Assembly: GCF_000745345.1 (NCBI RefSeq)
Contig: NZ_JQNR01000005.1
Coordinates: 3,596,001-3,660,000, forward strand
DNA length: 64,000 bases
From: Actinacidiphila yeochonensis CN732
Lineage (GTDB): Bacteria; Actinomycetota; Actinomycetes; Streptomycetales; Streptomycetaceae
Reading direction: 5' to 3'
Part shown: positions 1-8,404 of the stretch, piece after piece
How the letters are laid out: each line of letters begins with the position of its first letter
Position numbering within the stretch: the first letter of the stretch is position 1
Program-made: the position numbers and the translations under genes
Notes under the pieces: model-generated
Seen by the model: only the letters and a program-made list of their open reading frames with translations
Database searches by the model: none
What the model was told of the DNA's origin: nothing

Positions 1-1478
1 GGTGCCGCCCGTGGTCTGCGCGGTGAACAGCGTCCCGAGGACGGCGTAGGCGGCTGACGCCGGGCTCGGGCCCCACTCGGCGGCGAGGGGGACGCCCTCC
101 GGAGAGTGGGCGGCGACCAGGTGCCAGGCGGTGTCGTCGAGCCGGTGGACCGTCAGGTCGAAGCGGCGGTCGTGGTAGTCGGCGAGCGCGCTGTGCAGGG
201 CGCGGGCGGCCGGGTGCTCCAGGCCGGACGGCGGAAGGGCCCGGCCGGGGGTGCCGAGCACCCTCGGGGCCAGCGCGCGGAGCAGGCCGTCGAGGACGGC
301 GTGCGCGGGGGTGGTGCCCGCGCAGGCCGGTTCGGCGGGGTCACCGTCCGGGCAGGGCGGCAGCGCCGGGGCGCCGTCCGCGTGGTGGCGGAGCAGGGCG
401 AGCAGCGCGTGCCGGCGGGCCGCCGCGGTGTCCTCGCCCCAGCCGGTCAGCGCCGCCGCCCCGATCGGCGTGACCGGACGCAGCGCGACCGCGGCGACCG
501 GGCGACGGCGTTCGGGCCCGGCGCGGTCCAGCCACGCGCCGAGGCCCCGCCACGGCTCGGTCAGTACGGCCGGATCGGTGTCGCCGGGCGGCTCGTCCGG
601 GTCGAGCGGCCGCCAGCCGGACGGGGCGGCCCCGTCCGGGAGGTCGACGGCGGTCACCTCGGCGGTCGGGCCGTGGACCACCAGCATTCCGTCGACGGGC
701 ACCAGGCCGGTGATCCGGTCGGCCACGCGCCGGGCGGCCAGGGAACCGGCGAGCACCGCTCCCACCGGCATCGGTACCGGCCCCTGCGGCAGCACCGCCA
801 GCCAGCCCGCCACCCGCCGTACCGCCGCGCGGAAGCCGGCGACCTGGTCGGGATCGTCCAGCACCGGACCGACGACGGCGTGCCGGGGGCCGACGGAGAC
901 GGGGAGGACGGCGCCCGGTGACGGGGGCTCGGCCGGAGCCGCCGTTCCGTCGGCCGGGTGCGGGGCGGGCGCACCGTCTGGCGAGGCCGCCGGGGCGGAC
1001 TCGGCCAGCACCCGCACCGTGACCTCCGCCGCCCCGCCCGGCGGGTTCGCGGTGCCGACGGCGAGGCGGGTGAGGGAGCGGGCGGCGGCGTCGGCGGCGG
1101 GGCCGGTGCCGGTGACGGTGACGGGAGTGCGGCGGAGCCGGTGGTAGAGGGCGTAGGGGCGGTCGGCGTGCTCCTCCAGGTGGGCGACGATCTCCTCGTG
1201 GCGGGGGTCGGTGGGCGGGGGCCGCCCGCGGTGTCCAGGTCGAGCAGGAGTCCCCGCTCGGCCAGCAGCGGGAGCAGCCGGGCGAGCAGCGGGCCGTACG
1301 GTCCGTCGGCGAGGTCGGCCGGGTCGGCGCCGTCGCTGAGCGGGCCGAGCTCGCGGTCGAGGGCGTCGAACAGGGCGGCGGGGCCGCGGACGACGAAGGA
1401 GGCGCCGTGGAAGGAGCAGTGCAGGCCCTGCGGCACCGGGGCGAAGTGGCAACCGGGCCGGAGCTTCAGCCGGTTCAC
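1..1478 (-). CDS. Ocin-ThiF-like leader-peptide-binding protein, second copy (partial, one frame break)
   Basis: This protein is a clear paralogue of the protein at 12558-14204. It opens with RLKLRPG then FAPVPQGLH, a predicted winged-helix RRE that would bind the RiPP leader and present it to the YcaO enzyme. The GTG start at 1478 overlaps the upstream stop (GTGA), so translation is coupled. The start frame runs to LLLDLDTAGG, near 1230. The homologous continuation (DPRHEEIVAHLEEHADRPYA) lies one base out of frame and stays open to the window edge, where it still matches the paralogue (FDLTVHRLDDTAWHLVAA). One missing base near 1211-1226, beside a G5 run, would repair it. The 3' end lies outside the window. 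Family assignment rests on the paralogue and on general knowledge of TOMM clusters. Confidence 0.75.
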
Positions 1479-2576
1479 CGGGGCCGGCTTCCGCAGTCGA
1501 CCAGCCACCGCTCGGCGACCGGTTCGCCGGAGCCGAGCAGGGTCCGGCCGATCCGGGGCCGGCCGGGGAGCCGGGCGGGCAGCTCGATCCGCAGGCGCGC
1601 GGCGCCGGAGAGCCAGGCGGCGATCTGGACAGGGGCGGGCAGCCGCCAGGCGGGGCGGGAGGGCGGGCAGGCGACGGTGAGCGGGCGGCCGTCCTGGTCG
1701 GTGACGGCGAGGGTGTCCGTCTCGGGGCGGTGGCTGAGCCGGGCCTCGTACCAGGGGTCGGGGGCCGGGTCGGCGGGCGGCCCGGCGGTGCCCGCGCCGA
1801 GCAGGGCGAGCCGGCCGTCCTGGGGAGCGGTGAGGAGCTGGTAGCCGCCGGGCGGTTCCTGGAAGCGGGCCGGCAGCTCGGGGACGGGCCGTTCCGGGTC
1901 GGTGCCGGCGGGCAGCTCGGGCAGGCCGGCGGTGGCGCGGGCGCGGGCGGTGAGCAGGGCGGTGAGCGAGCCGTCGGCCGGGCCGAACTCCTCGGCGCTG
2001 CCGGCGTCGAGCCGGCCCGACCGGCGGTGGACGACACCGAGCAGGTCGGCGGCGCAGTCCACCAGCGGGGCGGAGCCGCCGCGGCTGTGGCGGTCGGTGA
2101 AGGCGACGGTGAGCAGCGCCCGGATGTCGTGGCCGCGGTCGAGCAGGCCGAGCAGCGGGAGCAGGGCGGCGAGGTCGGCGAAGGCCGCGGCGTAGCCCTC
2201 GGGGGCGCGGCGAGCGTGTGGTGCCGGAGCGGTCCGGGGTCGAGCGGGCCGGGAGCGCCGGAGGTGCCGGCGGGGCAGGGCTGGAGCTGTCGGCGGCGGT
2301 GTCCGCTGGGGAGGCCAGCAGCAGCCCGCTGTCGAGGCCCGCGGTGACGGCGGCTTCGGCCGGGCCCGGGCCGAGCCGCCGGGCGAGCGCGGCGGTGAGC
2401 CGGTCGCGGCCGGCGGTGCCGAGCGCGCTCAGCGCCACCAGGGTCCGGACGGTTCCGGTGGCCGTGACGGCGAGGTCGAGGGTGCGGTCGGGCGCGACGA
2501 CCCGGTAGCGGACCTGGCCGTCGCGCAGCACCGCGGTGGCGTTCAGCGCCACGGTGCCGGCGGTCGTGGTGGTCAC
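1475..2576 (-). CDS. N-terminally truncated LanB-like dehydratase paralogue (two frame breaks)
   Basis: This aligns by eye with the middle and end of the full LanB-like protein at 9985-12561. ALNATAVLRDGQVRYRV matches its residues from about 252 (RRE-like region), and LLGLLDRGHDIRALLTVAF matches FLHLFDRHHDVRALLVRVF. It starts at GTG 2576, overlapping the stop of the LLM gene (GTGA), so the missing first ~250 residues are not simply an upstream mis-start. Those residues carry part of the glutamyl-transfer site in the family, so this copy should be inactive in glutamylation. Three reading frames are needed. Single-base losses near 2272-2278 and near the G5 run at 2201-2205 restore 367 residues. 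It may be a scaffold or leader-binding subunit, or decaying. Confidence 0.65.
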
Positions 2577-3631
2577 CGGGCCGCCCCCGGGAACTGCGAC
2601 CGGACCTTCTCGACGAACAACTCGGTGCTGCGCAGTGCGGCCGCGCCGCCGAAGTCGCCGAAGTCGGCCTGCCAGAGCAGCCCGTCGACGTTCATCCGCT
2701 CCTGGAAGCGGCCGATCTGCTCGGCGACGTGCTCGGGGGAGCCGACGACGGCGCTGCCGTTGGCGCGCAGGTCCTTGGCGCTGAGGGTGCGGATCGAGGC
2801 GGCCAGGCCGGTGTACTGGTGGTAGTCCTTGGAGACGGTCTCGTCCCACGGGTCGAGGGCGGAACTCCACACCTCCAGGTAGCGGTTGAGGTGCGGGTCG
2901 GCGACGGCCCGGGCCTCCTGGTCGGTCTCGGCGACGACCAGCGGGAGGCTGGCCATCACGCGCGGCGCCGAGTCGGGGTGGTGCTCGGCGTAGGTCCGCC
3001 GGTACAGCTCGACCATGGCGGTGTCGAGTTCCCGCCCGGTGGGGGTGATCAGCAGGCCGTGGCCGAGCTCGCCGATCCGGCGGAAGCTCTCCGGCGACTG
3101 GACGGCGGCGATCCACAACGGCGGGCCGTCCTGCTGGGTGGGGCGGGGCAGCACGGTGGCGTTGCGCAGGGTGAAGTAGGGGGTCCGCTCGTCGACGCCC
3201 TCCTCCCGGAGCATCCGCGCGACCGCGGCGACCACCGCCTCGAAGCGGGCACGGCTGCCGTCCATCGGCACGTCGAAGGCGTGGAACTCGTGTGGCAGGT
3301 AGGCGCGGGCGAAGCCGACCTCCAGCCGGCCGTGGCTGATCGCGTCCACCATGGTGATGGACGAGGCGAGCTGCACGGGGTGGTGGAAGACCGGGAGCAC
3401 GCAGCCGGTGATCAGCCGGATGTCGGTGGTCTGCGCGGCGACGGCGGTGAGGAAGGTGAGCGGGCTGGGACAGTAGCCGCCGTAGGGGTGCAGGTAGTGC
3501 TCGGTCATCTTGACGTAGTCCAGGCCGGCCTCGTCGCCGTACCGGGACAGCGCCAGCACCTCGTCGTAGTACGTGGCGGGCGACTTGGTCTCCGGAGTGG
3601 AGTCGGGCAGGAAGGACAGGCCGAAACGCAC
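2573..3631 (-). CDS. LLM-class (luciferase-like, F420/flavin-dependent) oxidoreductase
   Basis: This 352-residue protein has the bacterial luciferase-like TIM-barrel pattern. It starts MRFGLSFLPD, then GLDYVKMTEHYLHPYGGY, DIRLITGCVLPVFHHP and the conserved helix GRLEVGFARAYLPHEF. PPLWIAA and VVGSPEHVAEQIGRF lie in the C-terminal half. Enzymes of this superfamily use F420 or reduced flavin for hydride transfer or oxygenation. In RiPP clusters an F420H2-dependent member (the LanJC type of lexapeptide) reduces dehydroalanine to D-alanine, so a tailoring role on Dha or azoline residues is plausible but inferred. The gene sits in the leftward operon after the M16 pair and overlaps the truncated LanB start by four bases. 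Confidence 0.85.
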   Translation of the reverse strand: MRFGLSFLPDSTPETKSPATYYDEVLALSRYGDEAGLDYVKMTEHYLHPYGGYCPSPLTFLTAVAAQTTDIRLITGCVLPVFHHPVQLASSITMVDAISHGRLEVGFARAYLPHEFHAFDVPMDGSRARFEAVVAAVARMLREEGVDERTPYFTLRNATVLPRPTQQDGPPLWIAAVQSPESFRRIGELGHGLLITPTGRELDTAMVELYRRTYAEHHPDSAPRVMASLPLVVAETDQEARAVADPHLNRYLEVWSSALDPWDETVSKDYHQYTGLAASIRTLSAKDLRANGSAVVGSPEHVAEQIGRFQERMNVDGLLWQADFGDFGGAAALRSTELFVEKVRSQFPGAAR

Positions 3632-3665
3632 GGAGTACCTCCGGGAGCGGGGGAGCGGGGACGGG

Positions 3666-4943
3666 TCAGGGTTGGAGGACGATCCCGGTGAACGCGCCGG
3701 GATCGAGGTGGACGCGGGCCGCCTCGGCGACCTGGTCGACCGTCACCTCCGCGAGGGACGCCGGGAACTCGGACAGCCAGGCCGGCGGCAGGCCGCGCAC
3801 GGCGGTGTCGAGCAGGGCGTCGGCCAGGCCGGTCTGGGTGGCCAGGGAGATCGCCCGGATGCCCGCGCTGTACCCGGCCGCGGCCTCGACCTCGGCCGGG
3901 GTGGGCGGCTGCGCGCCGCTGAGCCGTTCCAGCACGCCGAAGGTGCGGTCCAGGGACGCGTCGCGGTGCCGGGGGTCGACACCGAACTGGACCAGGTTGA
4001 CGGCGGTGGCGCCGAGTTCGAGGACGGCGCAGCGGGCGCTGTAGGCGTAGCCGGCCTCCTCCCGCAGCGAGCGGACCAGCCGGGAGGAGAAGTACCCGGC
4101 GAAGACCAGTTCGGCCAGGTGCAGGGCGCCGAAGCCCGGGGCGGTGCGGGGCAGGGAGGGCGCGGCGAGCCGGGCCTCGGCCTGCCGCAGACCGGGCATC
4201 CGGACGTCGACGACCGGGCCGCCCGCGACCCGCGGGGGGCTGGCCATCTCGCGGGCCGGGCCGGGGCCGGTCCAGCCGGCCAGCGCCCGGCCGGCCGCGG
4301 CGAGCGCCCGCTCCGGCGTCAGGTCGCCGACCAGGACCAGGGTGGAGCCCTCGGGGAGCAGCCCCTCGGCGCGGCGCCAGGCCAGAGTGTCCACGGCCAC
4401 GGCCCGGACCAGTTCGGCCTCGGGGGTCTCCCGGGCGGCGGGATGCTCGCCGAAGCAGTGCCGCAGCAGGGCGGTACGGCCCGCGTACTGCGGCATCCGG
4501 CCGGCGAGCTGGACCCGCTGGAGCAGCCGGGCCCGTTCGGTCTCCACCTCGGCGGCCCGGAAGGCGGTCCCGGTGAGCAGGTCGGCGAGCAGGTCGAGCA
4601 GGGTCGGCAGCCCCTCGCTGAGCAGCCGGGCGGTGACCTTGAGCCGCTCCGGCCGGGCCTCGACCCGCAGGCTGCCGCCGTACTCGGCGAGGACGTCCTC
4701 GACGGCGGCGCGGTCGCGGCGGGCCGCGCCGCAGGTCAGGGCGGCGGCGAGGAGCTCGGCCTCGGCGGCGTGCTCGGCGGTGCCGCCGCCGAACGGCACC
4801 GCGAGGCGCAGTTCGACCACCGGGACGGCGGCGCGCCGGGCGGCGAGCACCCGCAGGCCGTTGGGCAGGGTGGCCTCGCGGTACTCCGGCGGGCGGCCCG
4901 GGGCCGGTCGCGGCACCACGGGAACGACGGGGGCGGTGGTCAC
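3666..4943 (-). CDS. M16B-type peptidase, non-catalytic partner subunit
   Basis: This 425-residue insulinase-fold protein has the N-terminal motif LPNGLRVLAARRAAVPVVEL. The zinc site, normally HxxEH, reads HAAEA (residues 58-62), so the second histidine is missing. The C-terminal substrate-binding signature is well kept: SSRLVRSLREEAGYAYS, with the Arg/Tyr pair of M16 partner subunits. It starts at GTG 4943, overlapping the stop of the catalytic subunit (GTGA). In heterodimeric M16B enzymes one chain supplies zinc and the other supplies the Arg/Tyr pair; this gene and its upstream neighbour fit that division. Probable role is leader-peptide removal or processing of the RiPP. Cytoplasmic, with no signal peptide. 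Confidence 0.85.
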   Translation of the reverse strand: MTTAPVVPVVPRPAPGRPPEYREATLPNGLRVLAARRAAVPVVELRLAVPFGGGTAEHAAEAELLAAALTCGAARRDRAAVEDVLAEYGGSLRVEARPERLKVTARLLSEGLPTLLDLLADLLTGTAFRAAEVETERARLLQRVQLAGRMPQYAGRTALLRHCFGEHPAARETPEAELVRAVAVDTLAWRRAEGLLPEGSTLVLVGDLTPERALAAAGRALAGWTGPGPAREMASPPRVAGGPVVDVRMPGLRQAEARLAAPSLPRTAPGFGALHLAELVFAGYFSSRLVRSLREEAGYAYSARCAVLELGATAVNLVQFGVDPRHRDASLDRTFGVLERLSGAQPPTPAEVEAAAGYSAGIRAISLATQTGLADALLDTAVRGLPPAWLSEFPASLAEVTVDQVAEAARVHLDPGAFTGIVLQP

Positions 4944-6237
4944 GGGCGGCCTCCGGCGGGTTCGACACCGAGGACAGCGGGCGGGCAGGCGGCGAGCGCG
5001 GCCGCGGCGGCGTGGACCCGTCCGGCGTCGACGGCGGCGAGCAGCGCGGGCAGTTCGGCGACCAGCTCGGCCCGGCCGAACAGCACCTCGAAGGCGGCGG
5101 CGCGCCGGGCCCGGGCGGCGACGGGGTCGGTCTCGCTGTACCAGGCGGCGCTGAGCCGCCGCACGGCGCGCGCCAGTTCGGCCTCGTCGAAGCCGTCCGG
5201 CTCGGCGAGCAGAGCGAGCTGGCGCCGGATCAGCCCGGCGAGCTCGCCGGTGGTGCGGCCGGGTGCGCAGACCGCGGTGGCGACCAGCGCCTCGGGGGCG
5301 CGGGCGTCGAAGGCCTGGCCGGTGAGCGAGGGCAGGACCGCGGCCTGGGTGGCCTGCCCGTCGCGGACCAGGGTGCGGCGCAGCCGGCCGTGCTGCGGGT
5401 CGCCGAGCAGCGCCGCGACCAGCAGGTCGGCCAGGTGCTCGGGGCTGCCGGGCGGGGAGCAGCGCCAGCCGACCGCGACCGCGGCGGCGGGGCCAGCCGG
5501 TCGGTGAGGGTGTGGGCGCGCTCCTGGTCCGGCGGTGGTTCGGCGTGGTCGCGGCGCGGCGGGCCGGGGCGGGCCGGCAGCGCGCCGAAGTACGTGTGCG
5601 CCAGGTCGAGGGCGTGCCGCGGGTCGAAGGCGCCGCTGATCGCCAGGACGGCGCCGCCCGGGCCGTAGTGGTCGGCGAAGAACCGCTCGCACTCCTCGGG
5701 GCTGACCCCGCTCAGCGAGCGGGTGTCGCCGTAGCCGTTGTGGCTGTTGGCCTCGTCGCGGAACAGCACCGGCGGCAGGGCGAAGGCCGGGAAGCCGCCG
5801 TAGGGGCGGCCGAGGAAGTTCTGGTTGATCTCCTCGGTGACCACCGCGACCTGGTTGGCGATGGTCTCCGGGGTGATCCGGGGGCCGCGCATCCGGTCGG
5901 CCTCAAGGAACAGCACCAGCTCCAGCGCCTGCGCCGGCACCACCTGGTAGTAGCAGGTGTGGTCGCGCTGGGTCACGGCGTTGAAGGCGCCGCCCGCGGC
6001 CTGGACCCGCTCGGCGTGGGCGAGCTTCGGCAGCGAGGAGCTGCCCTGGAACATCAGGTGCTCGAAGAGGTGGGCGAAGCCGGGGCGGGCCTCGCTGCGG
6101 TAGCCGACGTCGTAGCCGACCGCGACCGCGACCGCCGGGACCTCGGGGTCGGGCAGCAGGACGACGGTGAGCCCGTTGCCGAGCCGGTGGCGCGTCAGCT
6201 GTCCGGGGGCGGGTGGCGCGGTGGTGCCGAGGGGCAC
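4940..6237 (-). CDS. M16B-type zinc peptidase, catalytic subunit (one frame break)
   Basis: From GTG 6237 (after a GAAGGGA ribosome site) the protein reads LGNGLTVVLLPDPEVPAVAV, then the zinc motif HLFEH at residues 56-60. The downstream third-ligand helix is NQVAVVTEEINQNF. The frame is lost near 5489-5492 (a G4 run on the + strand) and continues one base over as EHLADLLVAALLGDP and SLTGQAFDARAPEALVATAV to the stop at 4940. Adding one base gives 432 residues, the normal size of a single M16B chain. It pairs with the HxxEH-deficient subunit encoded immediately downstream. Probable function is proteolytic maturation of the cluster's precursor peptide. If the break is real, the C-terminal half is lost. 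Confidence 0.8.
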
Positions 6238-6314
6238 GGGGGTTCCCTTCTGCGGGGTGGCCGGCCGGCGGGTGCGGGTCGCTGTCGGCGGGGGTCGGCG
6301 GGGTCGGCGACGGG

Positions 6315-7073
6315 TCAGCGGTCGGCGGCGCGGACCGAGCGCAGCCCGAACCACACGGTCAGGACGGCCAGGCCGAGGGTGACCGCCGCGCCGGTCAGGG
6401 CGTCGGTGGAGGCGAGCCGGCCGGCGAACAGCTCCCGCACCCCGGTCACCACGTGGGTCAGCGGGTTGACCCGGGACAGGCCGGACAGCCAGCCGGGGGC
6501 GAGCGTCATCGGCAGCAGCACGCCGGACAGCAGCAGCGTCGGCAGGGTCAGCGAGTTGATCAGCTGCCCGAAGACGTCCTCGGCGGGGATGCGCAGCGCC
6601 ATCCCGTAGGAGAGCGCCGACATCGCCAGGCCGAGCACGCACAGCACCACGAAGGACAGCAGCACCCCGGGGAGCGAGGCGCGCAGCCCCAGCCCCACCG
6701 CGCCGAGCACCAGCAGGCCGCCCTGGACGGCGTACACCACCGCGTCGCGCAGCACCCGGCCGAGCAGCAGGCCCAGCTCACCGGCGGCGGTCACCCGCAT
6801 CCGGTCCAGCACGCCGGAGCGGATCTCGGCGATCACGCCGAAGCCGACGAAGGCGGAGGCGAACACGCTCTGCTGGACCAGCAGGCCGGGGACGAACACC
6901 CGCCAGGGGTTGTCGCCGAACCCCGGTACCGCGGCCAGCTTGGACAGCAGCGGGCCGAACAGCACGAGGTAGAGCAGCGGCTGGACCAGGCTCATGACCA
7001 CCCAGGCGGGGTTGCGCAGGGTGTACCGCAGCGAGCGGCGGAAGATGACCAGACTGGTGCGGAAGGTGCTCAC
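6315..7073 (-). CDS. ABC-2 type transporter permease (DrrB-like)
   Basis: This 252-residue polytopic membrane protein has about six hydrophobic segments. It starts FRRSLRYTLRNPAWVVMSLVQP, followed by FVPGLLVQQSVF and the family hallmark MTLAPGWLSGLSRVNPLTHV. It is the membrane half of a drug- or peptide-export ABC system; its ATPase is encoded immediately upstream with a four-base overlap (7070-7073). It belongs to the leftward operon of the RiPP cluster, so export of, or self-protection against, the cluster product is the likely job. The specific substrate cannot be read from sequence. Confidence 0.88.
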   Translation of the reverse strand: MSTFRTSLVIFRRSLRYTLRNPAWVVMSLVQPLLYLVLFGPLLSKLAAVPGFGDNPWRVFVPGLLVQQSVFASAFVGFGVIAEIRSGVLDRMRVTAAGELGLLLGRVLRDAVVYAVQGGLLVLGAVGLGLRASLPGVLLSFVVLCVLGLAMSALSYGMALRIPAEDVFGQLINSLTLPTLLLSGVLLPMTLAPGWLSGLSRVNPLTHVVTGVRELFAGRLASTDALTGAAVTLGLAVLTVWFGLRSVRAADR

Positions 7074-8038
7074 CGGGCCACCGCCGAACCCGCGGTGGGG
7101 CGGTCCTCGCGCAGCGAGCGGCCGGTGAGCCGCAGGAAGGCGTCCTCCAGGCTGGGCCGCTTCACCTCCACGGAGGCGAGCACGACCCCGGCCGCGTCCA
7201 GTGCCCTGAGCAGCTCCGGCAGCCTGCGCTGCGCGTCGGCGCAGTGCAGGTGGACCCGCTCGGCGGTGACGTCCGGCCGGCAGTCGGGCAGCACCCGGGC
7301 CGCGGCGGCGGCGCAGTCGCCGATCTGCTCGGTCTCCAGGATGATCACGTCACCGCCGATCTGGTCCTTCAGCGCCTTGGCGGTGTCGGCGGCGACTATC
7401 CTCCCGCCGTCGATGACCAGGATCCGGTCGCAGAGCCCGTCCGCCTCCTCCAGGTAGTGCGTGGTGAGGAAGACGGTGAGGTTCTGCTCGGCGCGCAGCG
7501 CCCGCAGGTGCTCCCACAGGTTGGCCCGGGACTGCGGGTCGAGCCCGGCGGTCGGCTCGTCCAGGAACAGCACCCGGGGCCGGTGCACCAGGCCGAGGGC
7601 CAGGTCGAGACGGCGGCGCTGCCCGCCCGAGAGCCGCCCGCACGGGCGGTCCAGCAGCTCGGTCAGCTCGAAGCGTTCGGCGCTCTCGGCGGCCCGCTCG
7701 GCGGCCCGCGCCGCCGTCATCCCCTGCAACTGTGCCTGGGTGCGCAGTTCGTCGCCCGCGCGGTGGTCGCCGCCGGAGCCGCTCTGTCCGACGTAGCCGA
7801 TCTGCCGGCGGACCTCGGCCCGCTGCCCCACCACGTCCAGTCCGGCGATGGTGGCGGTGCCCGAGGTGGGCCGCAGCAGGGTGCACAACATCCGCACGGT
7901 GGTGGTCTTCCCGGCCCCGTTGGGGCCGAGGAAGCCCACGGCCTCGCCCTCGGCGACCGACAGGTCGACGCCGGCGACGGCCTCCACGGGGCCCGAGCGG
8001 GTGCGGAAGCTTCGGGTCAGTCCCTGGGCTTGGATCAC
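7070..8038 (-). CDS. ABC transporter ATP-binding protein (DrrA-like)
   Basis: This ATPase of about 322 residues has Walker A GPNGAGKTT, signature LSGGQRRRLDLALGL, Walker B VLFLDEPTAGLD and switch histidine TTHYLEEAD. The C-terminal extension (VEVKRPSLEDAFLRLTGRSL) is typical of the daunorubicin-resistance DrrA type. The frame stays open far upstream, but homology begins at VIQAQGLTRSF, so GTG 8038 is the sensible start. It is the first gene of the leftward operon, facing the precursor gene across the divergent promoter region. It partners with the permease at 6315-7073 in export of, or immunity to, the RiPP product. Confidence 0.88.
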   Translation of the reverse strand: MIQAQGLTRSFRTRSGPVEAVAGVDLSVAEGEAVGFLGPNGAGKTTTVRMLCTLLRPTSGTATIAGLDVVGQRAEVRRQIGYVGQSGSGGDHRAGDELRTQAQLQGMTAARAAERAAESAERFELTELLDRPCGRLSGGQRRRLDLALGLVHRPRVLFLDEPTAGLDPQSRANLWEHLRALRAEQNLTVFLTTHYLEEADGLCDRILVIDGGRIVAADTAKALKDQIGGDVIILETEQIGDCAAAAARVLPDCRPDVTAERVHLHCADAQRRLPELLRALDAAGVVLASVEVKRPSLEDAFLRLTGRSLREDRPTAGSAVAR

Positions 8039-8183
8039 GATGGCTCCGATTCTGAAGCTGGGTGCCCGGCCGGATCGGCGGCAGGAGGGCAGCGGGAGCG
8101 GGTGCGGCGCCAGGCCGATCACCGACTCTGCGAGGTCGGCCCCGACGGCGTCCAGAGCCGACGGGGCACCGGAGCGCTCGTTG

Positions 8184-8220
8184 GCAGCAAACTGCAAGGG
8201 GGAGATGACCGGTTTGCTGC
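8184..8220. promoter_or_regulatory. Inverted repeat, possible operator
   Basis: GCAGCAAAC (8184-8192) and GTTTGCTGC (8212-8220) form a perfect 9-base inverted repeat with a 19-base spacer, in the middle of the divergent promoter. It is a candidate binding site for the cluster's LuxR-type regulator. Confidence 0.5.
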
Positions 8221-8292
8221 GTTCCGATGCCCGGCAAGGGCGCCGCGGGCCGTCGGCTGCTGCTCCGTGCCGCGTCAAAACCTGCCGCCGGA

Positions 8293-8324
8293 CGGCAAGT
8301 TGATGTCGCGTCAGTCGCTTGCCG
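8293..8324. promoter_or_regulatory. Inverted repeat, possible second operator
   Basis: CGGCAAG (8293-8299) and CTTGCCG (8318-8324) form a perfect 7-base inverted repeat with an 18-base spacer. The architecture resembles the repeat at 8184-8220, but the sequence differs. Confidence 0.4.
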
Positions 8325-8358
8325 AGTGGATCTCCCGACCCGGAAGCTGATTGCCGTC

Positions 8359-8381
8359 GCGAGGACGGCCAGCGTCCTCGC
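8359..8381 (+). promoter_or_regulatory. Hairpin in the precursor 5' leader
   Basis: GCGAGGACG (8359-8367) pairs perfectly with CGTCCTCGC (8373-8381) around a five-base loop. It ends about 10 bases before the ribosome-binding purines of the precursor gene. It could stabilise the mRNA or modulate initiation. There is no U-tract, so it is not an obvious terminator. Confidence 0.45.
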
Positions 8382-8404
8382 CACGAACCGAGAGGAGAGT
8401 CCGC

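Larger units (their letters stand above)
8039..8404. promoter_or_regulatory. Divergent promoter region of the RiPP cluster
   Basis: This 366-base gap separates the leftward (exporter/peptidase) and rightward (precursor/maturation) operons, so it must hold both promoters. It contains three inverted repeats, listed separately, and a GAGAGGAGAG ribosome site just before the precursor ATG. I saw no convincing -35/-10 pair. Confidence 0.7.

Noticed and set aside
251..1147. Long open frames on the plus strand opposite the left-edge genes
   Set aside because: Composition is typical of antisense GC-rich shadow frames. The minus strand shows clear homology to the paralogue at 12558-14204.
654..3116. 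An 820-codon open frame on the minus strand
   Set aside because: It stitches together pieces of three real proteins (LLM shadow, LanB copy start, leader-binding copy start) separated by Arg/Pro-rich nonsense. The true genes use other frames and overlap as GTGA units.
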